From positions 1-57,405 of the forward strand of contig CACWZP010000020.1 of the NCBI GenBank assembly GCA_902765395.1: a DNA stretch of 57,405 bases. The letters run 5' to 3'. This document shows positions 17,313-24,754 of the stretch, in pieces. The stretch is from an uncultured Eubacteriales bacterium (GTDB lineage: Bacteria > Bacillota > Clostridia > Christensenellales > Aristaeellaceae). The stretch's first letter is position 1. Every line of letters begins with the position of its first letter. The notes below the pieces were generated by a model. The model had not been told where the DNA came from. It did not search any database and worked only from the letters and a program-made list of their open reading frames with translations. The translations under genes and the position numbers were made by a program.

Positions 17313-17390
17313 TCAATATGACCGGCAGGGCATCGGGCGACGCTGTCGGCACATACAACACAGGCTCTGAACATGGAAGAAATGCTTCAC
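17313..17390 (-). CDS. Cys-rich leader peptide 1 (25 aa)
   Basis: GTG start 8 nt after aggagg, 25 codons, then TGA. The peptide contains C11-C12-M13-C14 and C22, that is four Cys codons (TGT TGT ATG TGC ... TGC) in a basic context (CRQRRPMPCR). It lies between a consensus promoter and a terminator-like hairpin, before the SBP gene. The arrangement matches ribosome-mediated attenuation in which Cys-tRNA supply controls read-through. It is too short for normal gene calls and starts with GTG. Confidence 0.65.
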   Translation of the reverse strand: MKHFFHVQSLCCMCRQRRPMPCRSY

Positions 17391-17434
17391 GGGGCCGCCC
17401 TCCTTTCACTACAGTTTTTGTAGGAATTGCCAAC

Positions 17435-17463
17435 ATTATAATGCGGAGCGGGAAAGTTGTCAA
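17435..17463 (-). promoter_or_regulatory. Consensus sigma-A promoter of leader 1 and the SBP gene
   Basis: Minus strand: ttgaca (17458-17463), 17-nt spacer, tataat (17435-17440): both hexamers are perfect consensus. It begins 27 nt beyond the stop of the ATPase gene, so the SBP is a separate transcription unit. Confidence 0.9.
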
Positions 17464-17489
17464 TGGGTTCGCGGGAAATTAACAATTTA

Positions 17490-18239
17490 CTATTTCACCG
17501 CGTCGAACTCGAAGGTATCCAGGAACTGGCGGGCGCGGTCGGTCCGGGGGTTGTGGAAGAACTCCCTGGGCGGGGCTTCCTCCAGCACGCTGCCGCCCTC
17601 CAGGAACAGCACCCGGTCGGCCACGGCCTCGGCGAAGCGCATCTCGTGGGTGACGATCATCATGGTCATGCCGTCCCGGGCCAGGTCCAGCACCACGTTC
17701 AGCACCTCGCGCACCATCTCCGGGTCCAGCGCGGCGGTGATCTCGTCCAGCAGCAAGAGCCTTGGGTGCATCAGCATGGCCCGCACCAGCGCCACGCGCT
17801 GCTTCTGGCCGCCGGACAGCTGGCGGGGCAGGGCGTGCAGCTTCTCGGCCAGGCCCACGCGCTCCAGCGCCTTTTCCGCCTCGGCCTCCACCTCCAGGCG
17901 GGGCCGCTTCATGGCCTGCACCGGGCCCAGGGTCAGATTGCCCAGCACGTCCATGTGGGGGAACAGGTCGTAGCTCTGGAACACCATGCCCACCTGGCGG
18001 CGCACCTGCACCAGGTCCGCGCCGGCGTCGATGCGCGCCCCGTCCAACAGGATCTCGCCGCCGTCCGGGCGCTCCAGCCCGTTCACGCACCGCAGCAGCG
18101 TGCTCTTGCCGCAGCCGCTGGGGCCCACCACCACGATCACCTCGCCCTCCGCCAGCGTGAACGACACGTCCTTCAACACGCCGTTGCCGTCGAAGTGCTT
18201 GCTCAGGTGTTTGACTTCCAAGATGGGTTGGTTGCTCAT
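17490..18239 (-). CDS. Polar amino-acid ABC transporter ATP-binding protein
   Basis: 249 residues of the HisP/GlnQ subfamily that powers polar amino-acid uptake. Walker A is GPSGCGKST, the Q-loop MVFQSYDLFPHM, the signature LSGGQKQRVALVRA and Walker B LLLLDEITAALDPE, with switch His in VTHEM. The start is the ATG after aggagcgatcc; an upstream in-frame start would translate the palindromic repeat at 18255-18413 and is rejected. Third gene of the permease-permease-ATPase unit driven from 19930-19958. Confidence 0.93.
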   Translation of the reverse strand: MSNQPILEVKHLSKHFDGNGVLKDVSFTLAEGEVIVVVGPSGCGKSTLLRCVNGLERPDGGEILLDGARIDAGADLVQVRRQVGMVFQSYDLFPHMDVLGNLTLGPVQAMKRPRLEVEAEAEKALERVGLAEKLHALPRQLSGGQKQRVALVRAMLMHPRLLLLDEITAALDPEMVREVLNVVLDLARDGMTMMIVTHEMRFAEAVADRVLFLEGGSVLEEAPPREFFHNPRTDRARQFLDTFEFDAVK

Positions 18240-18254
18240 ATGGATCGCTCCTGT

Positions 18255-18413
18255 ATGTGTCAATGAGGAATTATGAATTAGGAATGAGGAATTCCGGAGG
18301 AAATCCTTGCGGATTTCTGGAATTGAAACGAGGAGCGACCATGAAATCAATCAAATCCGTCAGGATTTGTACCGCCATTCCTCATTCCTCATTTCTCATT
18401 CCTGATTGTTTAC
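18255..18413. repeat. Palindromic GGAATGA element inside the ABC operon
   Basis: Left end aatgaggaattatgaattagg with aatgaggaattccgg; right end cgccattcctcattcctcat and ttctcattcctgatt. The centre has hairpins aaatccttgcggattt and aaatccgtcaggattt. This is the second copy of the element at 10545-10665. It separates the permease and ATPase genes of one operon and covers the permease gene's last few bases. Confidence 0.75.
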
Positions 18414-19078
18414 GCCCATTTCTTCTCCAGCCTTCCCGCCACCAGCGAAATCGGCCAGCAGGCGAGGAAGTAGAGGAAGAACACCACGGCATAGATCCAG
18501 ACCGCGGCCTGGGGGGCGTCGTAGCGGTTGGCGTCGATGATCTGGCTGCCCACCTTTAAAACCTCCACCACGCCGATCAGCATTACCAGCGAGGTGGTCT
18601 TGATCATGCGGGTGGCCAGGTTGATGGCCTGGGGCAGCAGCCGCCGGGCCGCCTGGGGCAGCAGCACGTATTGCCAGCACTGCCGGCTGGTCAGCCCCAG
18701 GGCCGCGCTGCTCTCCCGCTGGTGGACGGGGATGGACGTGATCGCGCCGCGCACCAGATCGCCCATCTCGCCCGCGCCCCAGAACGTGAACACCGCCACG
18801 GCGGCGGTCTCGCCGGAGATCTGGATGTTGAAGGCCTTGGCCAGGCCGAAGTAGACCAGGAACAGCAGCACCAGCTGGGGCACGATGCGCACCGTCTCCA
18901 GCCAGAGCCGGAAGAAGGCCCGCACCACGGGGTTCTTCAGCGTCATCAGCGCGCCGACCACCAGCCCCAGCGCCACGGACAGCGCCACCGAGAGCAGCGA
19001 CAGCTTCAGCGTCACGCCCAGGCCACCCAGCAGCCGCGCCAGGTTATTGCCCTTGAACAGCACCGCCAAATCCTGCAT
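18410..19078 (-). CDS. Polar amino-acid ABC transporter permease 2
   Basis: 222 residues of the HisM/GlnP family, with about five transmembrane segments and the cytoplasmic EAA-like loop (SSAALGLTSRQCWQYVLLPQAARRLLP). The N-terminus starts MQDLAVLFKGNN, and its first 35 nt overlap the end of permease 1, implying translational coupling. With permease 1 it would form the heterodimeric channel of the importer. The C-terminal end meets the palindromic repeat. Confidence 0.92.
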   Translation of the reverse strand: MQDLAVLFKGNNLARLLGGLGVTLKLSLLSVALSVALGLVVGALMTLKNPVVRAFFRLWLETVRIVPQLVLLFLVYFGLAKAFNIQISGETAAVAVFTFWGAGEMGDLVRGAITSIPVHQRESSAALGLTSRQCWQYVLLPQAARRLLPQAINLATRMIKTTSLVMLIGVVEVLKVGSQIIDANRYDAPQAAVWIYAVVFFLYFLACWPISLVAGRLEKKWA

Positions 19079-19718
19079 AGCGCAGCCTCCTTTCCCACAC
19101 AGAGAACACGATGGAGATGGGCAGCAGCAGCGTCAGGTAGGCCACCGTCAGCATCAAAAGCGCCTCGTCCGTCTTGTAGTACATGCCGATCAGGTCCTTG
19201 GCCACGTACATCAGGTCCGCCAGGGCCACGGCGCTGAACACGCTGGTCTCCTTGATCAGGAAGATGGCGTTGGCGCCGATGGCCGGGATGGCCGTGGCCA
19301 GCGCCTGGGGCAGGATCACGAAGCGCAGGTTCTGAAGGGGCGTCAGCCCGATGCACATGCCGGATTCCGCCTGGCCCCGGTCCACGGCCTCCAGGCCGCT
19401 GCGCAGCGCCTCGGCCATGTAGGCCCCGCCCAGGAACGTGAGCCCCGTGATGGCGCAAGTCTCCGCGCTCAGCTTCACGCCCACCTTGGGCAGGCCGAAG
19501 TACAGGAAGAACAGCTGCACCAGCAGGGGGGTGTTGCGGGCCAGCTCGATATAGACCGCCGCGACCTGCTTGAGCACCGGCACGCGGAAGTACTTCGCCA
19601 GGCAGCACAGCGCGCCGACGACCAGCGACAGCGCGATGCCGATCAGGCCGATGCGCAGCGTCAGCCCCGCGGCCTTTGCGTACATCGGCGCGAAGCGCTG
19701 GATAAAGTCGAAGTCCAT
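19044..19718 (-). CDS. Polar amino-acid ABC transporter permease 1
   Basis: 224 residues of the HisQ/GlnP family with about five transmembrane helices. Typical motifs are IELARNTPLLVQLFFLYFG and the coupling loop SGMCIGLTPLQNLRFVILPQALA. The start is ATG at 19718 after gaaggga; the open frame extends up to 19958 through the leader, but that part overlaps a leader ORF and terminator and is rejected as coding. First structural gene of the unit; expression should depend on read-through of the attenuator at 19778-19804. Confidence 0.92.
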   Translation of the reverse strand: MDFDFIQRFAPMYAKAAGLTLRIGLIGIALSLVVGALCCLAKYFRVPVLKQVAAVYIELARNTPLLVQLFFLYFGLPKVGVKLSAETCAITGLTFLGGAYMAEALRSGLEAVDRGQAESGMCIGLTPLQNLRFVILPQALATAIPAIGANAIFLIKETSVFSAVALADLMYVAKDLIGMYYKTDEALLMLTVAYLTLLLPISIVFSVWERRLRYAGFGGAVQGQ

Positions 19719-19777
19719 GGGATCAGTCCCTTCGGTTGCTTGGGTATCGTATGCGCGGGCCGGGTGCTGCGCGCCAT

Positions 19778-19804
19778 AAAAAACAGCGGCCTCCTGGGCC
19801 GCTG
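19778..19804 (-). terminator. Leader attenuator upstream of permease 1
   Basis: On the minus strand cagcggccc-agga-ggccgctg followed by six T: a strong intrinsic terminator that stands 60 nt before the permease start and 28 nt after the leader ORF stop, so it cannot be a normal end-of-gene signal. A gcggcc within the Cys-codon region (19850-19855) repeats the stem sequence and could compete for the 3' arm. Confidence 0.85.
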
Positions 19805-19831
19805 GCGTGTGTTTGGGGTATCGGGGCGGCG

Positions 19832-19903
19832 TCAGGACATGGCAAAGCAGGCCGCGCAACAACACGCCGCCATGTTCACGCGCATCCAGCTTGTAAACGC
19901 CAT
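19832..19903 (-). CDS. Cys-rich leader peptide 2 (23 aa)
   Basis: ATG start 8 nt after gggagg, 23 codons, TGA stop. Three consecutive Cys codons (TGT TGT TGC, C14-C16) and a further Cys at position 19 occur in AACCCAACFAMS. It lies between a promoter and a strong terminator that precede the permease genes. Triple-Cys leader peptides are known in actinobacteria, where they attenuate cysteine genes; here the same logic would make transport of cyst(e)ine depend on Cys-tRNA charging. Leader 1 (17313-17390) is an unrelated sequence with the same Cys richness. Confidence 0.75.
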   Translation of the reverse strand: MAFTSWMRVNMAACCCAACFAMS

Positions 19904-19929
19904 GCTGAAAACCTCCCTTTTCGGTAGAT

Positions 19930-19958
19930 AGTATAGCGCGATGCTGGGGTTTTGTCAA
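19930..19958 (-). promoter_or_regulatory. Sigma-A promoter of leader 2 and the permease-ATPase operon
   Basis: Minus strand: ttgaca (19953-19958), 17-nt spacer, tatact (19930-19935), 27 nt before the leader ORF start. Confidence 0.88.
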
Positions 19959-20014
19959 TGAGACAGTTGGTTAATTTATCAGCGCGATAAAGGGGAGCAT
20001 GGCTGGACAAAGTG

Positions 20015-20041
20015 AAAGGGCGGCGCGCTGCGCTGCCCTTT
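20015..20041 (-). terminator. Hairpin downstream of the NlpC/P60 gene
   Basis: aaagggc...gcccttt with a complementary inner ggcgcgctgcgct; on the minus strand it follows the NlpC/P60 stop by 22 nt. The T-rich tail is weak (cactttgtc). Confidence 0.55.
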
Positions 20042-20063
20042 GCCGTTGCCGATTGAATGTCCG

Positions 20064-22166
20064 CTACCCCAACACCCGGCGTCCCCAGGAGAAAACCTTC
20101 TTGTAATAGCCGGAGTTGAGGGTGCTGGTGATGACGCCCTTGCCCGTGGACGAGGCGTGGATGAACTTGCCGTTGCCCAGGTAGATGCCGGTGTGGTCCA
20201 CCAGGTCGTTCGCGCCGTCCTCCACGGTGTTGAAGCACACCACGTCGCCGCGCTTCAGCTGGCTCATGCTGGTGATCTTCTTGATCTTGATCTTTCCGGT
20301 CTTGTCCGTATCCTTGTAGCCCTGCCTGTAGGCCGAATCCTGCATGGTGATGCCGATCTGCTTGAAGCTCCAGTACACCAGGCCGCTGCAGTCGAAGCCC
20401 TTGGGGTCGGCCACGTTCTTGTAGCCGCTGCCGTAGATGTAGGGCTTGCCCAGCTGCTGCTGAGCCTTGTAGATCACGTACTCCAGCTTTTCGGCGTTGG
20501 ACATGCTGGGGTCGTATTCGGTGGTATCGGAGTCAATGGAGCTGTATTCGTCTTCAGGCAGCGACACTTCCACATTGCCGCCGGTCACGGTCAGCTTGCC
20601 CGTGGCGGTCCGGCCGTTGTAGGCGGTGACCGTCACGGTGACGGTGCCCGCGGCCAGGGCGGTGACGGTGCCGTCGTCGGCGATGGCGGCGACGGCGGGA
20701 TCGCTGGATTTAATGGAGTAGGTGCCGCCGCAGCCCTTGGGGAAGGAGATCTTGTACTTGTTGGTCTCGCCCACCTTCAGCGCGCCCTTGGCGGGCTTGA
20801 GGGTTATCTTCTTGGGCGCCTTCAGGACCGACACCTTGCAGGTGGCCTTCTTGCCGTTGGTGGTGGTGGCGGTGATGGTGCAGCTGCCCTTCTTCACGCC
20901 GGTGATGACGCCGTTGGCGTCCACCTTGGCGATCTTCTTGTTGCTGCTGGTCCAGATGACGGTGGAGGCGCATTCGCTCTCGCCGGAGGGGATGCCCAGC
21001 GTGGGCAGCAGCCCGCTGAAAGTGTCCTTCACGCCGATGACGGCGGCCTTCTGGCTCAGGGTGATGCCGGTGGGCGCGGCGGCCACGGTCACGGGCAGGG
21101 TGGCGCTCAGGCCGTTGTAGGTGGTGGCCACCACGATGGCGCTGCCCTTGCGCACGCCGGTCAACTCGCCGGTTTCAGGGTTCAGCACCACGCAGCCGGC
21201 GTCCCGGGAATTGGGGCTGAGGCTGTAGGTGATGCCGGCGGGGCCCTTCGTGCCCTTGTCGTAGGTGACGGTGGGGGCGGGCTTGTAGCCGGCGGACACG
21301 GCCAGGGAAAGCTGGTCGATGGGGAAGGCGATGGCGGTGGGCTCGGCGCCCACGGTGAGCTTGCACTTGCCGCCCTTGCCGTTGTAGGCCTTCACGGTGA
21401 TGTTGGCCTTGCCCTTTCCGACGGTGGTCACCAGGCCGTTCTGGTCCACGACGGCCACCTTGGTGTTGCTGCTGGTCCAGGTGAAGCTGTTGGAAGCACA
21501 ACCCTTGGGCACCGTGAAGCTCAGCTGGACGGTGGCGCCGTTCGCGCCGAGGGTCAGCTTGGAGGGCTTCATGGTCAGCTTGCCGGGGGCCTTCAGCACT
21601 TTCACCTTGCAGGCCGCCTCCGCGCCGTTTTCCATCGTGGCGTAGACGGTGGTGGTGCCCTTTTTCACGCCGGTGATCTTGCCGTTGGCGTCCACCTTGG
21701 CGATCTTGGCGTTGGCCACGCGCCAGGTGACGGCGGGCGGCGCGGCGCCTTCGGGCTCGGCGACGACCGTCAGGCCGGTGTATACCTCTTTTATGCCGAT
21801 GGTGACGGTCTCCGCGCTCAGGTGGAAGCCGGTGGCGGCTGCCGCCACCATGGGGGCGGCCACGGCCAGCTCGCCTTCACCGGCGAGGGGCTCCAGCTCG
21901 TCCTGAGCGGGCTCGACGGGCTCGGTGCCAAACTCGATCTGTTCGGCGTTGTCCCAGGCGGCTTCCGCTTCCTGGCCGGGCTCGTCTTCCGGGACGGGAG
22001 CGGGTTCCTCCGCGCCCTCCACAGTCAGGCCGGTGTCGCCGTCGATCTCCATGGCTTCGGCGACCTCCGCCTCAACGGCTTCGCTGACCTCCTCCGCCAG
22101 CGCGGCGGGCAGGCACAAGGCGCCGATCAACGCCAGGACCAGGGCGTGGCATAAAAACCGTTTCAT
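20064..22166 (-). CDS. Secreted NlpC/P60 endopeptidase with bacterial Ig-like (Big_2) domains
   Basis: 700 residues. The start MKRFLCHALV follows ggaggaaatgt; a signal peptide (1-25, ending PAALAEE) is followed by an acidic linker (to ~110). Residues ~115-530 hold about five Big_2-type Ig repeats with the hallmark IAKVDANGKITGVKKGTTTV / VAVVDQNGLVTTVGKGKANI / IAAIADDGTVTALAAGTVTV. The C-terminal NlpC/P60 domain has catalytic Cys C593 (GFDCSGLVYWSF) and His H658 (DHTGIYLG) with a following HAS motif. The family cleaves peptide stems of peptidoglycan; Ig repeats place the enzyme in the wall. Monocistronic, with its own promoter. Confidence 0.92.
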   Translation of the reverse strand: MKRFLCHALVLALIGALCLPAALAEEVSEAVEAEVAEAMEIDGDTGLTVEGAEEPAPVPEDEPGQEAEAAWDNAEQIEFGTEPVEPAQDELEPLAGEGELAVAAPMVAAAATGFHLSAETVTIGIKEVYTGLTVVAEPEGAAPPAVTWRVANAKIAKVDANGKITGVKKGTTTVYATMENGAEAACKVKVLKAPGKLTMKPSKLTLGANGATVQLSFTVPKGCASNSFTWTSSNTKVAVVDQNGLVTTVGKGKANITVKAYNGKGGKCKLTVGAEPTAIAFPIDQLSLAVSAGYKPAPTVTYDKGTKGPAGITYSLSPNSRDAGCVVLNPETGELTGVRKGSAIVVATTYNGLSATLPVTVAAAPTGITLSQKAAVIGVKDTFSGLLPTLGIPSGESECASTVIWTSSNKKIAKVDANGVITGVKKGSCTITATTTNGKKATCKVSVLKAPKKITLKPAKGALKVGETNKYKISFPKGCGGTYSIKSSDPAVAAIADDGTVTALAAGTVTVTVTAYNGRTATGKLTVTGGNVEVSLPEDEYSSIDSDTTEYDPSMSNAEKLEYVIYKAQQQLGKPYIYGSGYKNVADPKGFDCSGLVYWSFKQIGITMQDSAYRQGYKDTDKTGKIKIKKITSMSQLKRGDVVCFNTVEDGANDLVDHTGIYLGNGKFIHASSTGKGVITSTLNSGYYKKVFSWGRRVLG

Positions 22167-22237
22167 ACATTTCCTCCATATATAAGCGATGAACGCGCAA
22201 GCACGCAGGTCCACCCTATATACCAACATTTAGTTAT

Positions 22238-22267
22238 ATTTTACCACAGGTTAGTATTAATTGTCAA
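22238..22267 (-). promoter_or_regulatory. Promoter of the NlpC/P60 gene
   Basis: Minus strand: ttgaca (22262-22267), 18-nt spacer, taaaat (22238-22243). The divergent gap 22167-22562 otherwise holds only the plus-strand livJ promoter; no gene is supported in it. Confidence 0.75.
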
Positions 22268-22502
22268 CGTTTTGTAATATTTATGCATGGCGAAACCGTG
22301 TCAAATGAGTGGTTTTTGCAAGAAGAATCGGTGAAAAATGGTCGGCGTGTTGATATTTATTCCTGTCCGCTCCGGACGGCATTTGCATTTTTGAGGGGAC
22401 GGATTCTGCAAAAACAGGCCGGAAATGTCCGCGTGGGACGGATTTGTGTGGCGGGGTTGCGCAGAATGAGGACGACGGGTGCAAAAATATCGCATTTGCC
22501 CC

Positions 22503-22531
22503 TTGAAATCCGCGCTTAAAAAATGTATAAT
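22503..22531 (+). promoter_or_regulatory. Sigma-A promoter of the branched-chain amino-acid ABC locus
   Basis: ttgaaa (22503-22508), 17-nt spacer, tataat (22526-22531), 31 nt before the SBP start. Confidence 0.85.
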
Positions 22532-22562
22532 ATCGCTATCCAAATAAGGGAGGTACTTTCCT

Positions 22563-23735
22563 ATGAAAAAGGTTATCGCACTCGTACTGGCAATGATGCT
22601 GGTTCTCAGCGCGGCCGCCATGGCCGAGACGCTGAAGATCGGCGTGTTTGAGCCCGCTTCCGGCGACAACGGCGCAGGCGGCAAGCAGGAGGTCCTGGGC
22701 ATCGAGTACGCCCATTCCCTGACCCCCACCGTTGAGATCAACGGCGTCACCTACGACATCGAGCTGGACATCGTGGACAACCAGTCCCAGACCGACAAGG
22801 CCGTCTCCGCGGCCCAGACCCTGGTGAACGACAAGGTGTCCATCGTGCTGGGCTCCTACGGCAGCGGCGTTTCCATGGCCGGCGGCGACGTGTTCGCCGA
22901 GCACACCACCCCCGCCATCGGCTGCAGCTGCACCAACCCCAGCGTCACGCTGCTGTGCGACTACTACTGGCGCGTGTGCTTCCTGGATCCCTTCCAGGGC
23001 ACCGTCATGGCCAACTTCGCCAAGGAAGAGAAGCAGGCCACCAAGGCCTACGTGCTGACCCAGCTGGGCGACGACTATTCCACCGGCCTGGGCTTCTACT
23101 TCCAGCAGGCCTTCACCGCCCTGGGCGGCGATGTGGTCACCGGTGAGTTCACCGAGGGCACCAGCGACTTCACCGCCTTCCTGACCACCGCCATCAACGA
23201 GGGCTGCGACTTCTTCTTCGCGCCCAGCTCCACCACCTCCGCGTCCCTGATCATCGACCAGGCCGCCTCCGCCAACGTGACCTTCCCCATCGCCGCCGGC
23301 GATACCTGGGAGTCCTCCGTTATCCTGGACGCCGCCAAGGGCAAGAACGTGGAAGTGTACTGCTCCACCTTCTTCGACGAGAAGGACGAGTCCAGCACCG
23401 TAGCCGCCGACTTCGTCTCCGGCTTCAAGGCCTGGCTGAACGACAACGCCGACAAGAAGACCAACAACGGCGGCAACGACATCGTCGCGGCCGTGTCCGC
23501 GCTGGGCTTTGACGCCTACAACGTGGCCATCGAGGCCATCAAGGCCGCCGGCAGCCCCGACCCGCAGGCTGTGGCCGCGGCGCTCCCGGGCGTTGTGTAC
23601 GACGGCGTGACCGGCTCCATCTCCTTCGACGAGAACGGCGACGCCAACAAGGACATGGCCTACATCAAGCAGGCTAACAACGAGACCGGCGAGTTCGACT
23701 TCATCAAGACCCAGTCCGTCGCGGACCTCGGCTGA
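22563..23735 (+). CDS. Branched-chain amino-acid ABC transporter substrate-binding protein (LivJ type)
   Basis: 390 residues of the periplasmic-binding protein type I (Peripla_BP_6) family, with GVFEPASGDNGAGGKQEVLGIEYA, VDNQSQTDKAVSAAQTLV and SYGSGVSMAGGDVFAEH. A signal peptide ends at AAAMA-ET; no lipobox Cys is visible, as in the other binding protein of this window. RBS gggaggtactttcct. It heads a five-gene livJHMGF-type locus; a hairpin after its stop probably reduces read-through so that the binding protein is made in excess. The substrate class is inferred from family and locus; individual ligands (Leu/Ile/Val, urea, amides) are not resolvable. Confidence 0.9.
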   Translation: MKKVIALVLAMMLVLSAAAMAETLKIGVFEPASGDNGAGGKQEVLGIEYAHSLTPTVEINGVTYDIELDIVDNQSQTDKAVSAAQTLVNDKVSIVLGSYGSGVSMAGGDVFAEHTTPAIGCSCTNPSVTLLCDYYWRVCFLDPFQGTVMANFAKEEKQATKAYVLTQLGDDYSTGLGFYFQQAFTALGGDVVTGEFTEGTSDFTAFLTTAINEGCDFFFAPSSTTSASLIIDQAASANVTFPIAAGDTWESSVILDAAKGKNVEVYCSTFFDEKDESSTVAADFVSGFKAWLNDNADKKTNNGGNDIVAAVSALGFDAYNVAIEAIKAAGSPDPQAVAAALPGVVYDGVTGSISFDENGDANKDMAYIKQANNETGEFDFIKTQSVADLG

Positions 23736-23769
23736 TGTCGGTCGTAGCCTGACAATCCAACGATTCGCG

Positions 23770-23799
23770 GCCGGATTCGCGCGCAAACGTGAATCCGGC
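23770..23799 (+). terminator. Intergenic hairpin between livJ- and livH-type genes
   Basis: gccggattc (23770-23778) and gaatccggc (23791-23799) form a 9-bp stem followed by gcgtttcgtattattt. It is likely a partial terminator or mRNA stabiliser inside the operon. Confidence 0.65.
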
Positions 23800-23866
23800 G
23801 CGTTTCGTATTATTTCGGGTGGGCGCCGGCGATGCCCGGTCTCCCGGCCCGGCAGGAGGCTGCTTC

Positions 23867-24745
23867 ATGTTTGAAAAGTTTTTCCCCTACCTGCTCGCGG
23901 GCGTGTCTGTCGGCGGCCAGTACGCGCTGATCGCCGTGGGCTACACGATGGTCTACGGCATCCTGCGCCTGATCAACTTTGCTCACGGCGACATCTTCAC
24001 CGCGGCGGGTTTCTTCATGGTCTATATCGCGGCCACCATGCCGCTGTACATCGCGGTGCCGCTGGTGATCATCCTCACGGTGCTGCTGGGCTTCACGGTG
24101 GAGCGCGTGGCCTACAAGCCGCTGCGCACCGCGCCGCGCATGTCCATCATGATCTCCGCCATCGGCGTCAGCTATCTGCTGCAGAACCTGATGTGGTACA
24201 TCACCGGCGGCCTGGCCAAGCAGTACCCGGTGCTGCCCTGGATTGGAGACACCATCACCCTCGGCAATACCTCCACCAAGGTGGTCACCATCGTGACGCC
24301 CATACTGACCATCGCGCTGGTGGTGGCGCTGGTGATGCTGATCCAGCGCACCAAGATCGGCATGGCCATGCGCGCGGTGTCCAAGGATTTTGAGACCGCC
24401 CAGCTGATGGGCATCAAGATCAATTCCGTCATCTCCACCACGTTCATCATTGGCTCGTTCCTGGCGGCGGTGGGCAGCATGCTGTACTTCTCCAACTACG
24501 CCACCGTCACGCCCACCATCGGCGCCATGCCGGGCCTGAAGGCCTTCGTGGCGGCGGTGTTCGGCGGCATCGGCTCGGTGCCGGGCGCGGTGATCGGCGC
24601 GTTCATCATCGGCATTGCCGAAAACATCATCAAGGCGCTGGGGTACACCACGTTTTCCGACGCGTTTACCTTCGCGCTGCTGATCGTGATCCTGCTCGTC
24701 AAGCCCACGGGCCTCTTCGGCGAGAAGATTTCTGAGAAGGTGTAG
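23867..24745 (+). CDS. livH: Branched-chain amino-acid ABC permease LivH
   Basis: 292 residues, about eight transmembrane helices. The motifs GGQYALIAVGYTMVYGILRLINFAHGDIF, AFVAAVFGGIGSVPGAVIGAF and GIAENI are characteristic of LivH-type permeases. The ATG at 23867 follows ggaggctgcttc; earlier in-frame codons lie in the hairpin region. Pairs with LivM to form the channel. Confidence 0.93.
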   Translation: MFEKFFPYLLAGVSVGGQYALIAVGYTMVYGILRLINFAHGDIFTAAGFFMVYIAATMPLYIAVPLVIILTVLLGFTVERVAYKPLRTAPRMSIMISAIGVSYLLQNLMWYITGGLAKQYPVLPWIGDTITLGNTSTKVVTIVTPILTIALVVALVMLIQRTKIGMAMRAVSKDFETAQLMGIKINSVISTTFIIGSFLAAVGSMLYFSNYATVTPTIGAMPGLKAFVAAVFGGIGSVPGAVIGAFIIGIAENIIKALGYTTFSDAFTFALLIVILLVKPTGLFGEKISEKV

Positions 24746-24754
24746 GTGACGGGC

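Noticed and set aside
16982-17374. Cys-containing 130-codon frame beginning MFRACVV in the SBP leader
   Set aside because: It starts inside leader ORF 1 in another frame, has no RBS and runs antagonistically through the SBP gene; the GTG-started 25-codon frame has the proper RBS and stop before the terminator.
20040-22154. 704-residue plus-strand Gly/Val-rich frame opposite the NlpC/P60 gene
   Set aside because: Shadow of the real gene, which has signal peptide, Ig repeats and catalytic residues.
22283-22519. 78-codon plus-strand frame between the NlpC/P60 and livJ promoters
   Set aside because: No RBS, unusual composition, and it overlaps the livJ promoter -35 region; no support as a gene.
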